Below, in pieces: positions 1 through 10,729 of a stretch of DNA of 64,000 nt. The stretch covers positions 49,643,395 to 49,707,394 of the forward strand of contig CM046307.1 in assembly GCA_025267735.1 (NCBI GenBank), given 5' to 3'. The notes beneath the pieces are model-generated. The model was given only the letters and a program-made list of their open reading frames with translations, had not been told where the DNA came from and made no database searches. The translations under genes and the position numbers were made by a program. The stretch comes from Mactra quadrangularis. Lineage: Eukaryota; Mollusca; Bivalvia; Venerida; Mactridae. Numbering within the stretch: position 1 is the stretch's first letter; each line of letters opens with the position of its first letter.

Positions 1-687
1 CAGGAAGTGTATGAAGATGTTGAGGGTGGTGATAATGAAGATTTAGTTGAAGATGGTAGGTTGTTGTTGTTGTTTTATCTAGATTTCAAATGTCTAGGTT
101 ACTTTATGTCTCATTACGTAGATTCTAGTCTAGTTTTGACTAGTTTCTTTTGAAAAAAAGAATATATGAGTTAAATATGAGTTATTATGTCCCTTTTTAT
201 GTAGCAGAGATGTAATAGGGAAATTTTTTTCTTTGCCTTTAAGTTAGTTTTTAGAATGTTTAGCAGACATTCAAACTCCTGGAATTCAAGAATAAAATCT
301 GGTCAGGAGGGATGTATGTAGTACAGGGGTAAAGTTTCTTGGCTTTCCTTGTCTACAAGAGAGCTTTTATTGCAACTTGGTAGAGTATTTGCTTGTTACT
401 TAAAAAGTTTGATCCCAGCATGGACCATAGGTTTTTATCAAGTTACTGTAATAAAAAGTGAGATTTGGAGTAAAGCTGCCCAGCCCTAGAAGTAAACCAT
501 CTTACCCTTCGAATACAACAAGGACCCAAATCACATATAGAGTCCTTGAACAGAACTATCAAGTCTTGGAGTAAAGCTTAAAAGTATTTGTTGAAAGATC
601 TACAATATGTTTATTGTTTGCCACTAAACCTTGTATAACATGATGTATTGTCTATATATTACAGAAGTATATGAAGTATGCAACTAG
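1..687 (+). CDS. Possible last two exons of a plus-strand gene (partial, acidic C-terminus)
   Basis: Bases 1-55 read as 18 codons plus one base, rich in Glu and Asp (contains YEDVEGGDNEDLVEDG), and end at a GT donor (G|GTAGG). The first three bases, CAG, may be the acceptor. A candidate acceptor at 661-664 (ACAG) in the matching phase opens an exon at 665 reading E-V-Y-E-V-C-N and a TAG stop at 685-687; the EVYE motif also opens the first exon. An AATAAA lies near 1103. This would be the tail of a gene whose body is left of the window. Evidence is only phase, splice signals and biased composition; no family is recognised and chance is possible. Confidence 0.33.
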
Positions 688-903
688 AAGACAATCTCTC
701 TAATACCAATGTGTTCATATGTGACTTCCTGCTAAACTTTCCATGTGCACACACTTTCTAAACCCTCTGCATTTATGAATGTGATATCTGTTGAACTTCT
801 GATTAAAATTGTTGAAAACTTACAATTAGATAGCGAACAAAACTCATTAACAGTATTAACAGCCAATTAATTGTTGGACAAATTCAAGCAGCAAGAAGTA
901 TCT

Positions 904-1051
904 CTGAACTTTTAAAACAGCCAATGAAATCACTGAGCTATTTAAACGGCCAATGAAATCTTTGAGCAATTTCAAACAGCCAATGAAAACACTGAGCTAT
1001 TCAAATAGCCAATGAAATCACTGAACAGTTAGAACAGCCAATGAAATCACT
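904..1051 (+). repeat. 29-30 bp minisatellite with five CCAAT boxes
   Basis: Five imperfect units of 29-30 bp share the core AACAGCCAATGAAATCACTG. The CCAAT pentamers start at 921, 950, 980, 1009 and 1038, so the spacing is 29, 30, 29 and 29 bp. Between units the divergence is mostly in the stretch before the core (for example GAGCTATTTA against GAGCAATTTC). Confidence 0.85.
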
Positions 1052-2611
1052 GTATATGGAACCTTTAAGCCATCTTGGTACATGCAGCTGATGAAATCAA
1101 GAAATAAAATGGTTGGAGAATTTCCTAACTAAAGACAGAAGAGATATTCTCACGAAAAAAAGAAAAATTTTTGACAAAATTCATCCTTGAATTCTTATAA
1201 CGAAAAGCAAGTGCAATTTTTTGTCAGAAAATCTGTTAAAATCTGTCAAAATGAATAATATATAGTACACAACTAAGCTAAGGTACATGTATATTAATAA
1301 TGTGTGGATATAATTGATGGATGGAGCTGTACAAGTGCTAATTCAAATAAAAAACAAAACAACCAATGATAATAAATGTTACAAAGAAGAGTGTGAAACC
1401 ATTATATGGAACAGCAACAGTTAAAAACATAATGCCTTCCAATGGCCAAAAAGCAAAGAGTGATATGTTTAAGATGTTACTTATGTTATAAAAAGGATTC
1501 CACAAACATATAACAAGAACTAGAACTTAGGGGGTTTCCACCTTGGAGTAATTGAAGTAATTGGAGTAATCACTTGAAGCAGTTCCTACGGAAGAGTGTA
1601 TTGTCATTTGTGCCATGGATTAGATATAGTTTGTAAAACAAGTAATGTTGCTTAACAAAGTGGCCATATTTAATCAAAACTCATGAATCATCAAAACTTA
1701 CCAAAATTTAGTCAGTTTTTTTAAACAGAGAATAGTATTACACTGTATTCAGTACATTGTGTTCTGATAGACTCTTTTATATATACTGAACCAAACAATG
1801 AACACATCGCTATGTTAGTAAACGGTCGTTAAAAATAACAATCAATTATATGAATTTGAAACATTTTTCTGAAATTGTTAGATCTAAATAATTGATTTTA
1901 CATGTTATACTTATATATTGTTTTTATATCTGATATGTTAGAAAAAATAAAGGAATCAGCCATGTGGTACATTCATTGTTTGGTTCAGTACATAATTATT
2001 TGACATGTCAATGGTCTAAAGTCATATGCTCCTTACGACCTTTACACTTACATCCTCATTGCTCTTAAAGGTCATAATGTATTCATTTCTTACATGATTT
2101 TATATTTTATACATGTACTTTATACTCTCATTTTTGACCACCAATGTTTTATTACAGCTCTTTTTACTTTACACATTGATTTTACAGTGCCATCCAAAAA
2201 TTCTTCAGCAATAAATTGTATTTGATAAATGGAATTACATTTACCTATTTTAAATAGAAGGATGAGTCTTCTGAACTAATCCAAAATTGACACTTATTAG
2301 TTAATCAGCATATGTTTCAAACTATGTTACATGAGTTAGATTTACTTATTGTAAAAAATATTTGTGGCATTCATAATCAATTTTTCTTTAAGTGTGATAT
2401 ACCCAAGAACTTTTGGAGAGCCCTGTATATTATATGACCACCTATATTTATAATATAGTTGTTCATTCATTAACTGGTAGTGCTCTTTCACAGTGGTTAG
2501 TGGTTATGTTCAGTCTGATCCTATAGATGCTATAATACCAAACATGACGTTAATTTGTTCTATTTTCATAACAGCTGTTGAACATATCCATTGCAATCAA
2601 CAATCATGTTG

Positions 2612-2682
2612 CGGGCTTAGCGCAGAAAAGTCATAACTTACTCTTTTTTTAACTTGAATTACAACTGTTTTGTGCTAAGCCT
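2612..2682. repeat. Fold-back element, family D copy 1
   Basis: An imperfect inverted repeat: GGGCTTAGCGCAGAAAAG at 2613-2630 pairs with its complement in TTTTGTGCTAAGCCT near 2668-2682. Its right half resembles the right half of the element at 2848-2919 (both run from a TT..A.TTACAA stretch into TTAGCC), so the two are probably one family. Confidence 0.5.
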
Positions 2683-2847
2683 GTGAAGTTGTTATTATAT
2701 GTATAGTAAACACTAAACATATATTTTTATAATTGATGTATTAATGTTACACCTAAATACAATCATATGAATTTTTTGCTGTGATTCACAGATTCAACTT
2801 TGAAACTTTAACAAGTGGTGCTGTTTATGATACAATTTTCTGAACAA

Positions 2848-2919
2848 AATTTTGAGGGCTAAACAGGTCACTTTATTTTTAATTGGAGTTACAATGATGT
2901 TTCTTTTAGCCCTCAATTT
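2848..2919. repeat. Fold-back element, family D copy 2
   Basis: AATTTTGAGGGCTAAA near 2848-2863 is matched by its complement TTTAGCCCTCAATTT near 2905-2919, with about 40 bp between. It is a hairpin-type miniature element with no coding capacity. Confidence 0.6.
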
Positions 2920-3201
2920 AATATTGCTTCAAGTATTTTAAGTATAAAAACATTTGATATGATGTGTCTCAAATTCTACATTTTTGTACTAATTTTTTTT
3001 GTACATGTTCAAGTATATCATTCTATTTTATTCTTTAACTTCCTCCTTCAGTATAAGTATAATAAGGAATGTACGTATTATCATTTATATTAAGTTTATG
3101 TTCTATACTCAATACTGCCTAACTTTTATCCTGAGTGATTTTATAGGGGCTTATTAAAATTGATATTTATACTTTTTAAGTTGACATCAGCACAAACACG
3201 T

Positions 3202-3267
3202 TCTCATACCCAGAGGTTATCAAGATTTTGGTTTGATTGAGAATCTTGATGACCTCTGGATATGAGA
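3202..3267. repeat. Fold-back element, family A copy 1
   Basis: Two 26-bp arms, TCTCATACCCAGAGGTTATC... at 3202-3227 and its complement at 3242-3267, match at about 24 of 26 positions around a 14-bp loop. A second copy lies at 15889-15973. Confidence 0.8.
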
Positions 3268-3461
3268 TCGGTGTTTTTCTGAAATATATTTGATGTGATC
3301 ATAGAGCTTTTTTATTTTGTTTTTCCCTTACTGCTTCCGTATTTTGTGCCTTTTAAAAAAGAATTACTGAATGTTTTTTTTAGAAGAGAGAATCTTTGTT
3401 ATTATTATTCTTACATCGGGTGATTGCATAGGAGCCTAGCAGCTTGTTATTATTATATTTG

Positions 3462-3605
3462 CAGTCTACAAAATTAGGATATGAAAGTGGTTGCCTGAGC
3501 AAGTCATTTTAGTAGCTAAAACTATATCTTGTTTGTAGATTTTTGGTTACCCAAATAAATAGTAGTTGTTCCAGGCAACCAGACATCCACTAATTTTGTG
3601 GACTG
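3462..3605. repeat. Fold-back element, family B copy 1
   Basis: The ends CAGTCTACAAAATTAG (from 3462) and CTAATTTTGTGGACTG (to 3605) are inverted. Inside them GTGGTTGCC and GGCAACCAGACATCCAC are inverted again. The same arrangement occurs at 27174-27338, so this is a dispersed miniature element of about 145-165 bp. Confidence 0.75.
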
Positions 3606-4899
3606 TTATTTGGGCAAATTTTATTGGGTTTAAGTTACTTGTTACTTGTTATACTTTAAAAAATGTTAGTTTTTTTTATAAGTGTATAAGTGAATTTTTA
3701 GTCTATGCATTTGTAGCAGAGGTATAGTATGGCATTTTTTTGTTCTTCATTGATATAAAGCTTTTGTTTATGGTGATATGGTGGACTGGTTATAACTCAG
3801 AGAGTCAAAGGTTCAATCCCAACTCAGAAGTTTACCAGGTTATAGTTTGATATATACTTTAATTTATGGAAACGGTGCCTTTGTCAGCTTGTACATGTAT
3901 TTTTTTGTGTTTTTGTGTATTTTGTTTTAATTCTATAAAATCTGAAATGGATTTTGAAACAAACAAAATGGCAGAAAGCTCAACTTACTGAATGTGTACT
4001 TTAATTCCAGGGTAATGAATGTTTGTATAACAATGTAAATTTGATGGGTCAGTGAAAAATAATATAACTTCCTTATAAATAAGTATTATATTTAATTGTA
4101 AGTTATTATTGTATTAAAAATGTCAGAACTTGTATGAATGACTGAAAATGGCGAAAAATGAAATATTATGTGCATGTACTTCTGGTGATGTGACATCACC
4201 TCTGAGGATGTTGTGATGTCATGTTGAGTAAATGGGTTGATAATGTACCAATCTGATTTAAACCTGATCTAAAATTTTCTGCTCAATTACTCGCGACCTT
4301 TTCTCATCATAATATTCATGACAAAATTGTTATGATATGTAACTTGTTTACATCATCTACGTCACGCAATTTGAAATGAGCCGCCCAATCGCAGACTGTG
4401 AATAATACCGCTGTTAAATTAGCATGCAAAACTTGGTCTAAAAATAGAAATTACGAAATCAAAATATGATTAATAGTGTTTTCGTCTAGATGAAAGCTAC
4501 ACATTGATTGGTCGAAACAAAGTTTATCTCAACGTGACCTTCCACAGAGAAAGTAGAGATCCTGTACGACAACGCTATACAGGATATCTGTTTACGGAGA
4601 TTGATAATGTACATACTGTATGATTCTTGACATGGACCCTTTATACAGTATTAATGTTTATATAGGGTCCTTTCTCTTGATGAGGATAACCATAAATTTG
4701 TCTTAGTTTGATAATTAATGTTGCTTGATCACAGATTTATAAATATTTTCAATATTCCTCAATGTCATCAATTTTAAATTTTTTCAAGCTCACTTGGTAA
4801 AACCAATTACATGTATGTTTTTTCATCATTATTTTTCTATCTCATGTATATTATTTGTTATAATATTTTTGGATATTATTTATCTGGTAAAGCTAAAAG

Positions 4900-5055
4900 C
4901 TGACAGTGGTACACACCTAAGTGACCTTATATCCTGCTGATTTAACTACTCACTATAGTAATTCTGTACTTATGATCAATAAAAATAGTTATCATAAGAT
5001 TATTGAACAAATATAGAGTATTTAAATCAGCAGGGCTATTGTATGTGCCTCGGAC
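4900..5055. repeat. Fold-back element, family C copy 1
   Basis: The outer ends CTGACAGTGGTACACAC and GTATGTGCCTCGGA are roughly inverted, and inner stems CCTGCTGATTTAA and GTATTTAAATCAGCAGG pair. Related copies lie at 39433-39564 and 44114-44246. Confidence 0.7.
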
Positions 5056-6599
5056 AATTGAATAACATATACTAATACTCAGATACAAAATGATTGATTA
5101 AATTGGTGATTTATTATTTGTTAGAATTTTTATTTTATTTTAGATACATTGGTAGAATTGTTGTAGGTACATGTATATATGATATCTAAGTATTTGACTT
5201 ATGAAAGGTGCTCACATTGCTTTTCTATAGATGTAGCCTACATTTTATAATATTCTATTGGGCAGGTTCCTTTATATACTTATAGCGTACATGTAAAGGG
5301 AAATAACTGCTGTGCAGCTCTTCAGGGGAAGTAATCTTCTTGTCTTAATGAAGGTATTTTAGCTCACCTATTCACAAAGTGCTCAAGGTGAGTTTTTGTG
5401 ACTGACATTTGTCTATAGTGTATCAACACATTCCTTTTATTAGTGTCTCCTCCTAAAACCCTGGGCCAATTTTGATGCAATTTTGTAATGATGTTACTAG
5501 CATTTATCCCTCTCAAAGTTGCTATAGAATAATGTAACGGTAAAGTACAACCTGTCTTAAACTTGTCCACTGGGAGAGACCGAAGTGTGTTGCTGTTCAG
5601 TGGTCATTGCTCAGCAGAGGTTAAATTCAATTAAATTAATGTCTAAGGGAAGTATCAAAGCTGTTGTTGTGCAGATGATTTGTTCTGTAGAGTGTCTCTC
5701 TGCAGAAGTTATTCTGTTTAAGGCATATTCCTGTTGCCTGAAGCCTCCATACTTGATATTTAGCATCTTCTAAAAGTTTTTTATATGGATTGTTCAAGTA
5801 ATGCTCCTTTCGGTAAAAAAATGTGTTTTCCAAGTTTTACGTATAGTAATGTAGGGAAATATTAAGAAAGTAGTCATACCTTAGACCATAACTTAACTTT
5901 AAAACTTATAATAATATTTTACATATACAGTTATGTAGTGTCATCCTAAAGTTCTCTGCAAAATTTGTTGAAACAAAGGCCCTAGAATATGAATCAAATA
6001 CCTCAAAGATTTCCAAATAAGATTGTCTTGCACCCTTTAGATGTAGAAACTTCTCTCCATAAATTGTCTTGATCACTTGTCCAATGTATTAATTTTTGTA
6101 GTAGAGGATGAAATTCTCAACTAGCCTGACTCAATGAAATGCACAATTTTTAGAAGCTTAAATCAATTTACTAGCCCTGGCTTTTGTGCTAGTGGGTAAA
6201 GGTGATAACTGCTTAGCTCTTAGGTGGGCATTCAAAGGTCTTTAGGACTCTCGGGTATGAAGGAATATGTGTTTGCTGTGAGAGTGATTTATTAACCTCG
6301 CATTTGTTAAATTTTTCCTATGCATGTACATTTTATATATTTTGTTACATTTCCAGATTTTTTATCTATATTTTGTTAAGTATAATATTTGTTTTCAATA
6401 ATTACTTTATAAATAAACTAACATAAATATATACTGTGTTTGTTTTACTTGAGATATTTGATGATCAACTAAGTTTATTATAAACACTAGTTCCAGTGAA
6501 GTGCCCACCTTCAATAATTCTGGATTTCAAAAATTACTATAGACAAAAACAAATAGAACATTTAAAAACTGTAGTAATACCATTGACCAACATGTGTAT

Positions 6600-6862
6600 T
6601 GATGCTTTGGAAACCCGAGTTTGTAGGGCAGTTGGTAGCGCACTAGATAATGAAATCTTTTTTGAAGGTGGATATTGGTTTAAATCCCACTGGCAGTGGT
6701 TGTGTACCTGTTATAATTTGACAATTATTTTGATTTTCCTCCATTTCTTGTGGAAGAGTAGATGAGTACTGGTTACAGACAAGGATCCGGGAAAGCTAGG
6801 TTATAAACACAGACTGCCCTAAAATAACCTAAATTGTGTTAACAAAGCGGGGTAACCCTGGC
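6600..6862 (+). mobile_element. tRNA-derived SINE, family 1, decayed
   Basis: The head CAGTTGGTAGCGCAC is an A-box and TGGTTTAAATCCCAC a decayed B-box. The body shares the family motifs GATTTTCCTCCATT, GAGTACTGGTTA.AGACAA and CCGGGAAAGCTAGGTTA with the copies at 14848, 17701 and 36616. The usual end GGCGTTAAATCC is missing; the copy fades out near 6862. An 89-codon frame over this stretch is a by-product of the SINE. Confidence 0.7.
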
Positions 6863-7049
6863 AATATAAAAGTAAAGATGAAGCATATACATTAATTCTT
6901 GCTTCGCTAATCTATGCAAAAGCAATTTGTTTTGAAATATGTTGCAATAAGGTTAAACAGTATTAGCACCTAATGTGCAGGTACAAGATGATGGACAGAA
7001 AACCTTTCAATATTGGTAAAGGGAGGTAACTAAGTCGGGTACCGAAAGA

Positions 7050-7174
7050 GTACGAATCGTCCCGTCTTTATCCAGTTCTACTTTCACTTTCAACTGTTGA
7101 AGTTTGGTAACGATTTTGATTATCTCAAGGTGTTTTGTATCTTGTGCTTTATATATTTTGCATCATGGGTTTAG
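7050..7174 (+). promoter_or_regulatory. Probable 5' untranslated exon of the SelU gene
   Basis: A strong donor (TTTAG|GTAAGT) lies at 7174/7175, upstream of and on the same strand as the SelU exons. The ATG at 7164-7166 just before it cannot be the main start: spliced to the acceptor at 7946/7947 it gives a nine-codon frame ending TGA. So this is read as a 5' UTR exon with a short upstream ORF, followed by the main ATG at 7999. The transcription start is not visible; the left end given here is approximate. Confidence 0.45.
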
Positions 7175-7519
7175 GTAAGTAGAAAATTTTAGTTTAATCA
7201 CAAGTTTAATTAGGAATATTTTATTATAAAATCGCTTTTTCTTATCATTATGTAAGTGCACAACGTGTTTTCAACTTTTCAGTGCAGTATGACCTTTCGC
7301 GCATTCACTTGATTCTCATACATTTCGCAATTGTTTCTGAAGTAATTTTATGTAGTATCTTATGTATTTGAATTAATTTCGCTGCATTAACACACACTAT
7401 TTTGATTTAATCAGCGATCGCTGTTTAAGTGTTAGTTTCTTCGTTCCCAGATTATTTCGACCCTCTTAATTTCGCTCCATTAACGATTAATGCAGGAAAT
7501 AATGGCTTAAAAATACCCC

Positions 7520-7740
7520 CCTTCTGTTCCTACTGGCCTGGTCTACTGTTATCAGGGAATTATAGAGATATCTATGTATCTAACTTTGTTGATATATCAG
7601 GATGGTGACTGGCCTAGCGACAATGTTTGATATTATAAACATTGGATAGCTAGCCCCATGTTGGTTTAAATCTCACCCAAAAATGTACCTAGTTGTTTCC
7701 TTGAGCAAAATAAACTTATCTTACCAGCTAAGTACTGGGA
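7520..7740 (+). repeat. Decayed SINE-like sequence in the 5' UTR intron
   Basis: GTTGGTTTAAATCTCACC near 7660-7677 resembles a tRNA B-box. The following GTTTCCTTGAGCAAA is shared with SINE family 2 (13026, 34705), where it reads ATTTCCTTGAGCAAGAAA. The rest is too diverged to assign. Confidence 0.4.
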
Positions 7741-7998
7741 GACCAGAAAGTGAATCTTAATTGTAACAATTTGTTTTACAACAGAGCTAAAATAATTAAG
7801 AATTGTAATCATCTGTTATCAAAACTAAGAGAAAAACATTGCCTTAAGATTTTGTTGAACATAAAGACATCAATCTTTGTTCTTGACTATATTAAAACTG
7901 ATTATAATTTAATGCCTGTTTATAATTTCTATACTTCTTTTTGCAGATTTGATGTTAAACTTTTGAGTGCATTTGAATCTCTTGAAAATAAAGTAGAA

Positions 7999-10729
7999 AT
8001 GACTGTGAGATCCCCCATAAGTATCTTGAACCTGAATAGAAATGCCAAGTCTTACTTCAGACATTTTAGACTCAAGTCTACTCTTGCCAGCTTGCCTTTG
8101 AAAGATAAACTGCCAGAAAAGATCTTGTATTTTAGAGATAAAAGAGTAACCCAAATAATTGATGTTCGTACTCCAGCAGAATTTGAGGACGATCATATTC
8201 CAGGGGCAATAAATCTTCCAGTTCTAAATAATGAAGAACGAGCAATTGTAGGTGAAATGTATAGTAAAAACCAATTTCAGGCTCGAAAGACTGGAGCTGC
8301 TCTCATTTCTAGACAAATAGCGCAGCATATTGACAATTACTTCACAACTAAAGATTGTGAGTTCTCTCCCCTGGTGTATTGTTGGCGCGGGGGTCAGAGG
8401 TCGCACAGTATGGCCCTTGTTCTAGCTCAGATTGGTTTTATATCATACGTGTTAGAAGGTGGATATAAATACTACAGACATCAAGTTCTTCAAGAATTAA
8501 ATACCCTACCACAGAAATTTGAATTCAAAGTGATATCAGGTGAGGAATGATTTATGTTCTAATATGATCAATTCTTTTGTTTTACTTGATTTGATTCAGG
8601 GTTCATCTCCTCGATATTGATGCATTATGTGCAGACCATAGGGTGTGACTCTTCATCCTCAATTTTGATGTCGTATTACAAATTCACTTTTAAAAGCTTG
8701 ATCATGAAAGATAGTATTCATCTTAGATTTTTCACTCTTGAGTCTGCTTACTGGCCCTTGTTGACTTGAGCTCACTGAGCTTTAATATTTACTATTTCTG
8801 AAATATGCTTATGCAAAAAATTAGTAATAATAGGAGTAATAGTAATAATAGTGTGAATTAATGGATGAACCAAAGGGAGATAATTTTGTTTTTAATATCT
8901 TATTGTCTTTTGTGTATAATTATTACCTCCCTTTGTTTTATCAAATATCCAGCCAGCTGTGCTATGGCACGGGATGTCTGTTTGACAGCTCACTGAAGCT
9001 TTGGAAACTCCATGGATGTCTCCAATGTTGATGTAGTGACCTCCAGTTGCAAAAAACTGGGTCACTAACAGAGTTGTTAGTGGTGGGAGAAGTGACGAAC
9101 GGAGCGTTCCCCTCTCTAATGTGTTGACGATCAAACCCAAAATAGTCATGATAGATTCTGGGTAAAATCTATATCTATCCCTAACTTCTTTTTCAGAGAG
9201 AATCTCTAATGGATTGGAGCGGTCTCGAAATAAACGCTCAACACAATAATAACGCTCAATCCTGTTTATTCTCTCATTGAAAGAAGCCTTTTTTGACTCT
9301 GAGTCTTTTGATTTGAGATTGCATAATAGCTGTCTCAAGTTAACAGACTCATCTCAATTGCTGAGTTCGTTATTGAGTAGTTACTTTGTTTGTGAAACAC
9401 AACTCAAATTCTCAACTCAAAATGAGCTCACTATTTGAGTTTGAGTTCACTGATGGACTTAAGTTTTTTTGTGAAACCGGGGCCTGGGTCTCAATTGATT
9501 TCCATTTAAAATCATAACAAGTTTATTTATGCTCTGTTTTTATACAAAATGACCAAGAAACTGGTTTAAATTGAGACACGCTTTTAAATTTAGATTAGAA
9601 TCTATGTTAATTTCGGAGTATGCATTGAGTGCCAGGTTTATCTGTGATTTTCTAGTTTTTCTTCCAACACAGCCCCTGCTATTCTCTATGTGATATTTCA
9701 CTCATTATTTTCTAGAAATATTAAAAATGATTGAGTGACTTTTGGAGTAAAAGTTTTAAAGAATGTATACTTATTTTCTCATGTATTTTGAACACTCCAA
9801 TTAAAGTACTTTTAGAAGTAGGCTTATGTTTCTAACCCTGCCACTAACAGGAAGCAGATATAAAATAGTAACCATTTCATCTAGACTATTTTAATTCAAA
9901 ATAATTTACTATTAGTTGTGAAAATTTTGGTTAGGTTTTTGTGATTTTTTTCATTTTCCCCCACTGTAAAAATGCCCTAATTCATCCACATTTTGAGGCA
10001 AAAACACAGCTCATCAACTGAAATGTGTTCTATTTACAGACCTTTTTTAACAGAAGCTTTTTACAGGCGCCTTCCCCTCTTGAAATTTTTCTAAATGTGC
10101 TCTATTTACTTTATTTTCTAGGAATGACAGGAAATGGTAAAACCAAGATTCTACAGTATTTAGGTAACCATGGACACCAAATTATTGATCTAGAGGCATT
10201 AGCTAAACACAAAGGTTCAGTGCTAGGATTATGGCATGGTGAAAAACAACCATCTCAAAAATACTTTGACTCATTACTTGTTGACGCATTAAGTAAGTTA
10301 TCGTGTGATCGACCAGTGTGGGTGGAGTCGGAAAGTATTCGTATTGGAAATCTTTATATTCATCCAAACTTTTTTTCAAACTTGCAAAAAGCGAATAGGT
10401 TTTGTATTAATTTACCTCTTGAGGAAAGAGTCAAACACACGATTAGTGATTACCAAAATTGGATCAATAACAAAGATGAACTGAAAGTTATTTTACAAAA
10501 GCTGGTACGAATACGCGGACAAAAGCAAATTGATCATTGGTTCAAATTAATTGAAAGCAACCAATGGGAAGAGTTTGTGAGTAGCATGCTGGTAGAACAT
10601 TACGATCCTACATATTCTGCCTCCCAGAAGAAGAATAACCATTCAGACAAAGACGCTGAACAATTCGATGTACCCAATCTTGAAGAAAATAGTTTAAATG
10701 AACTTATGTACAGATTGACTCAATCTTGA
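7999..10729 (+). CDS. tRNA 2-selenouridine synthase homologue (MnmH/SelU-like), two coding exons
   Basis: Exons 7999-8539 and 10122-10729 join in phase 1 to give 382 aa; bacterial SelU is about 360 aa. In bacteria the enzyme turns 2-thiouridine at tRNA wobble position 34 into 2-selenouridine using selenophosphate. Residues about 50-165 form a rhodanese domain: IDVRTPAEFEDDHIPGAINLP at 54-74 and VYCWRGGQRS with the expected catalytic Cys128. Residues from 181 form the P-loop domain: Walker A GMTGNGKT at 181-188, LEALAKHKGSVLG at 204-216 and WVESESIRIGN at 247-257, all SelU signatures. The intron falls inside the Walker A motif, after the first base of Gly181. The start ATG at 7999 follows an acceptor at 7946; the first 40 residues are rich in Arg, Lys and Ser and poor in acid, like a mitochondrial presequence (inference). 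The intron holds an animal transposon relic, so this is not bacterial contamination. Confidence 0.88.
8892..9338 (-). pseudogene. PIF/Harbinger (HARBI1-like) transposase fragment
   Basis: A 148-codon antisense frame in the SelU intron reads like the first half of a HARBI1-type nuclease: RNPLE-like RSNPLEIL, RDRYRFYPESI, LPPLTTLLVTQFFATGG and IGDIHGVSKASVS. The last segment is the helix-turn-helix-like stretch before the catalytic domain. The frame then leaves the family pattern, so the DDE catalytic part is gone and the copy is dead. On the left, CAAAGGGAGATAAT at 8871-8884 and ATTATTACCTCCCTTTG at 8920-8936 form an inverted pair that may be an element end or a separate insertion. Confidence 0.75.
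9340..9490. mobile_element. Probable non-coding flank of the Harbinger relic
   Basis: A run of CTCAA/TTGAG words (CTCAACTCAAAATGAGCTCA and relatives) leads to GTGAAACCGGGGCCTGGGTC, a transposon-end-like GC cluster. The other end could not be matched with certainty, so the boundaries are approximate. The remaining intron, 9491-10121, shows nothing recognisable. Confidence 0.35.

Larger units (their letters stand above)
688..7049. other. Intergenic region, repeats only
   Basis: No convincing exon was seen on either strand. It holds the CCAAT minisatellite (904-1051), five fold-back elements listed separately and a decayed SINE (6600-6862). tRNA-like B-box fragments lie near 400-415 (GTTTGATCCC) and 3800-3820 (GGTTCAATCCC). 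A GTGATGTGACATCAC palindrome lies near 4183. Short open frames here have no signal peptide, domain or splice context. Confidence 0.6.

Noticed and set aside
7164..7174. ATG just before the 7174 donor as the SelU start
   Set aside because: Spliced to the 7947 acceptor the frame stops after nine codons; the in-frame ATG at 7999 starts the SelU frame.
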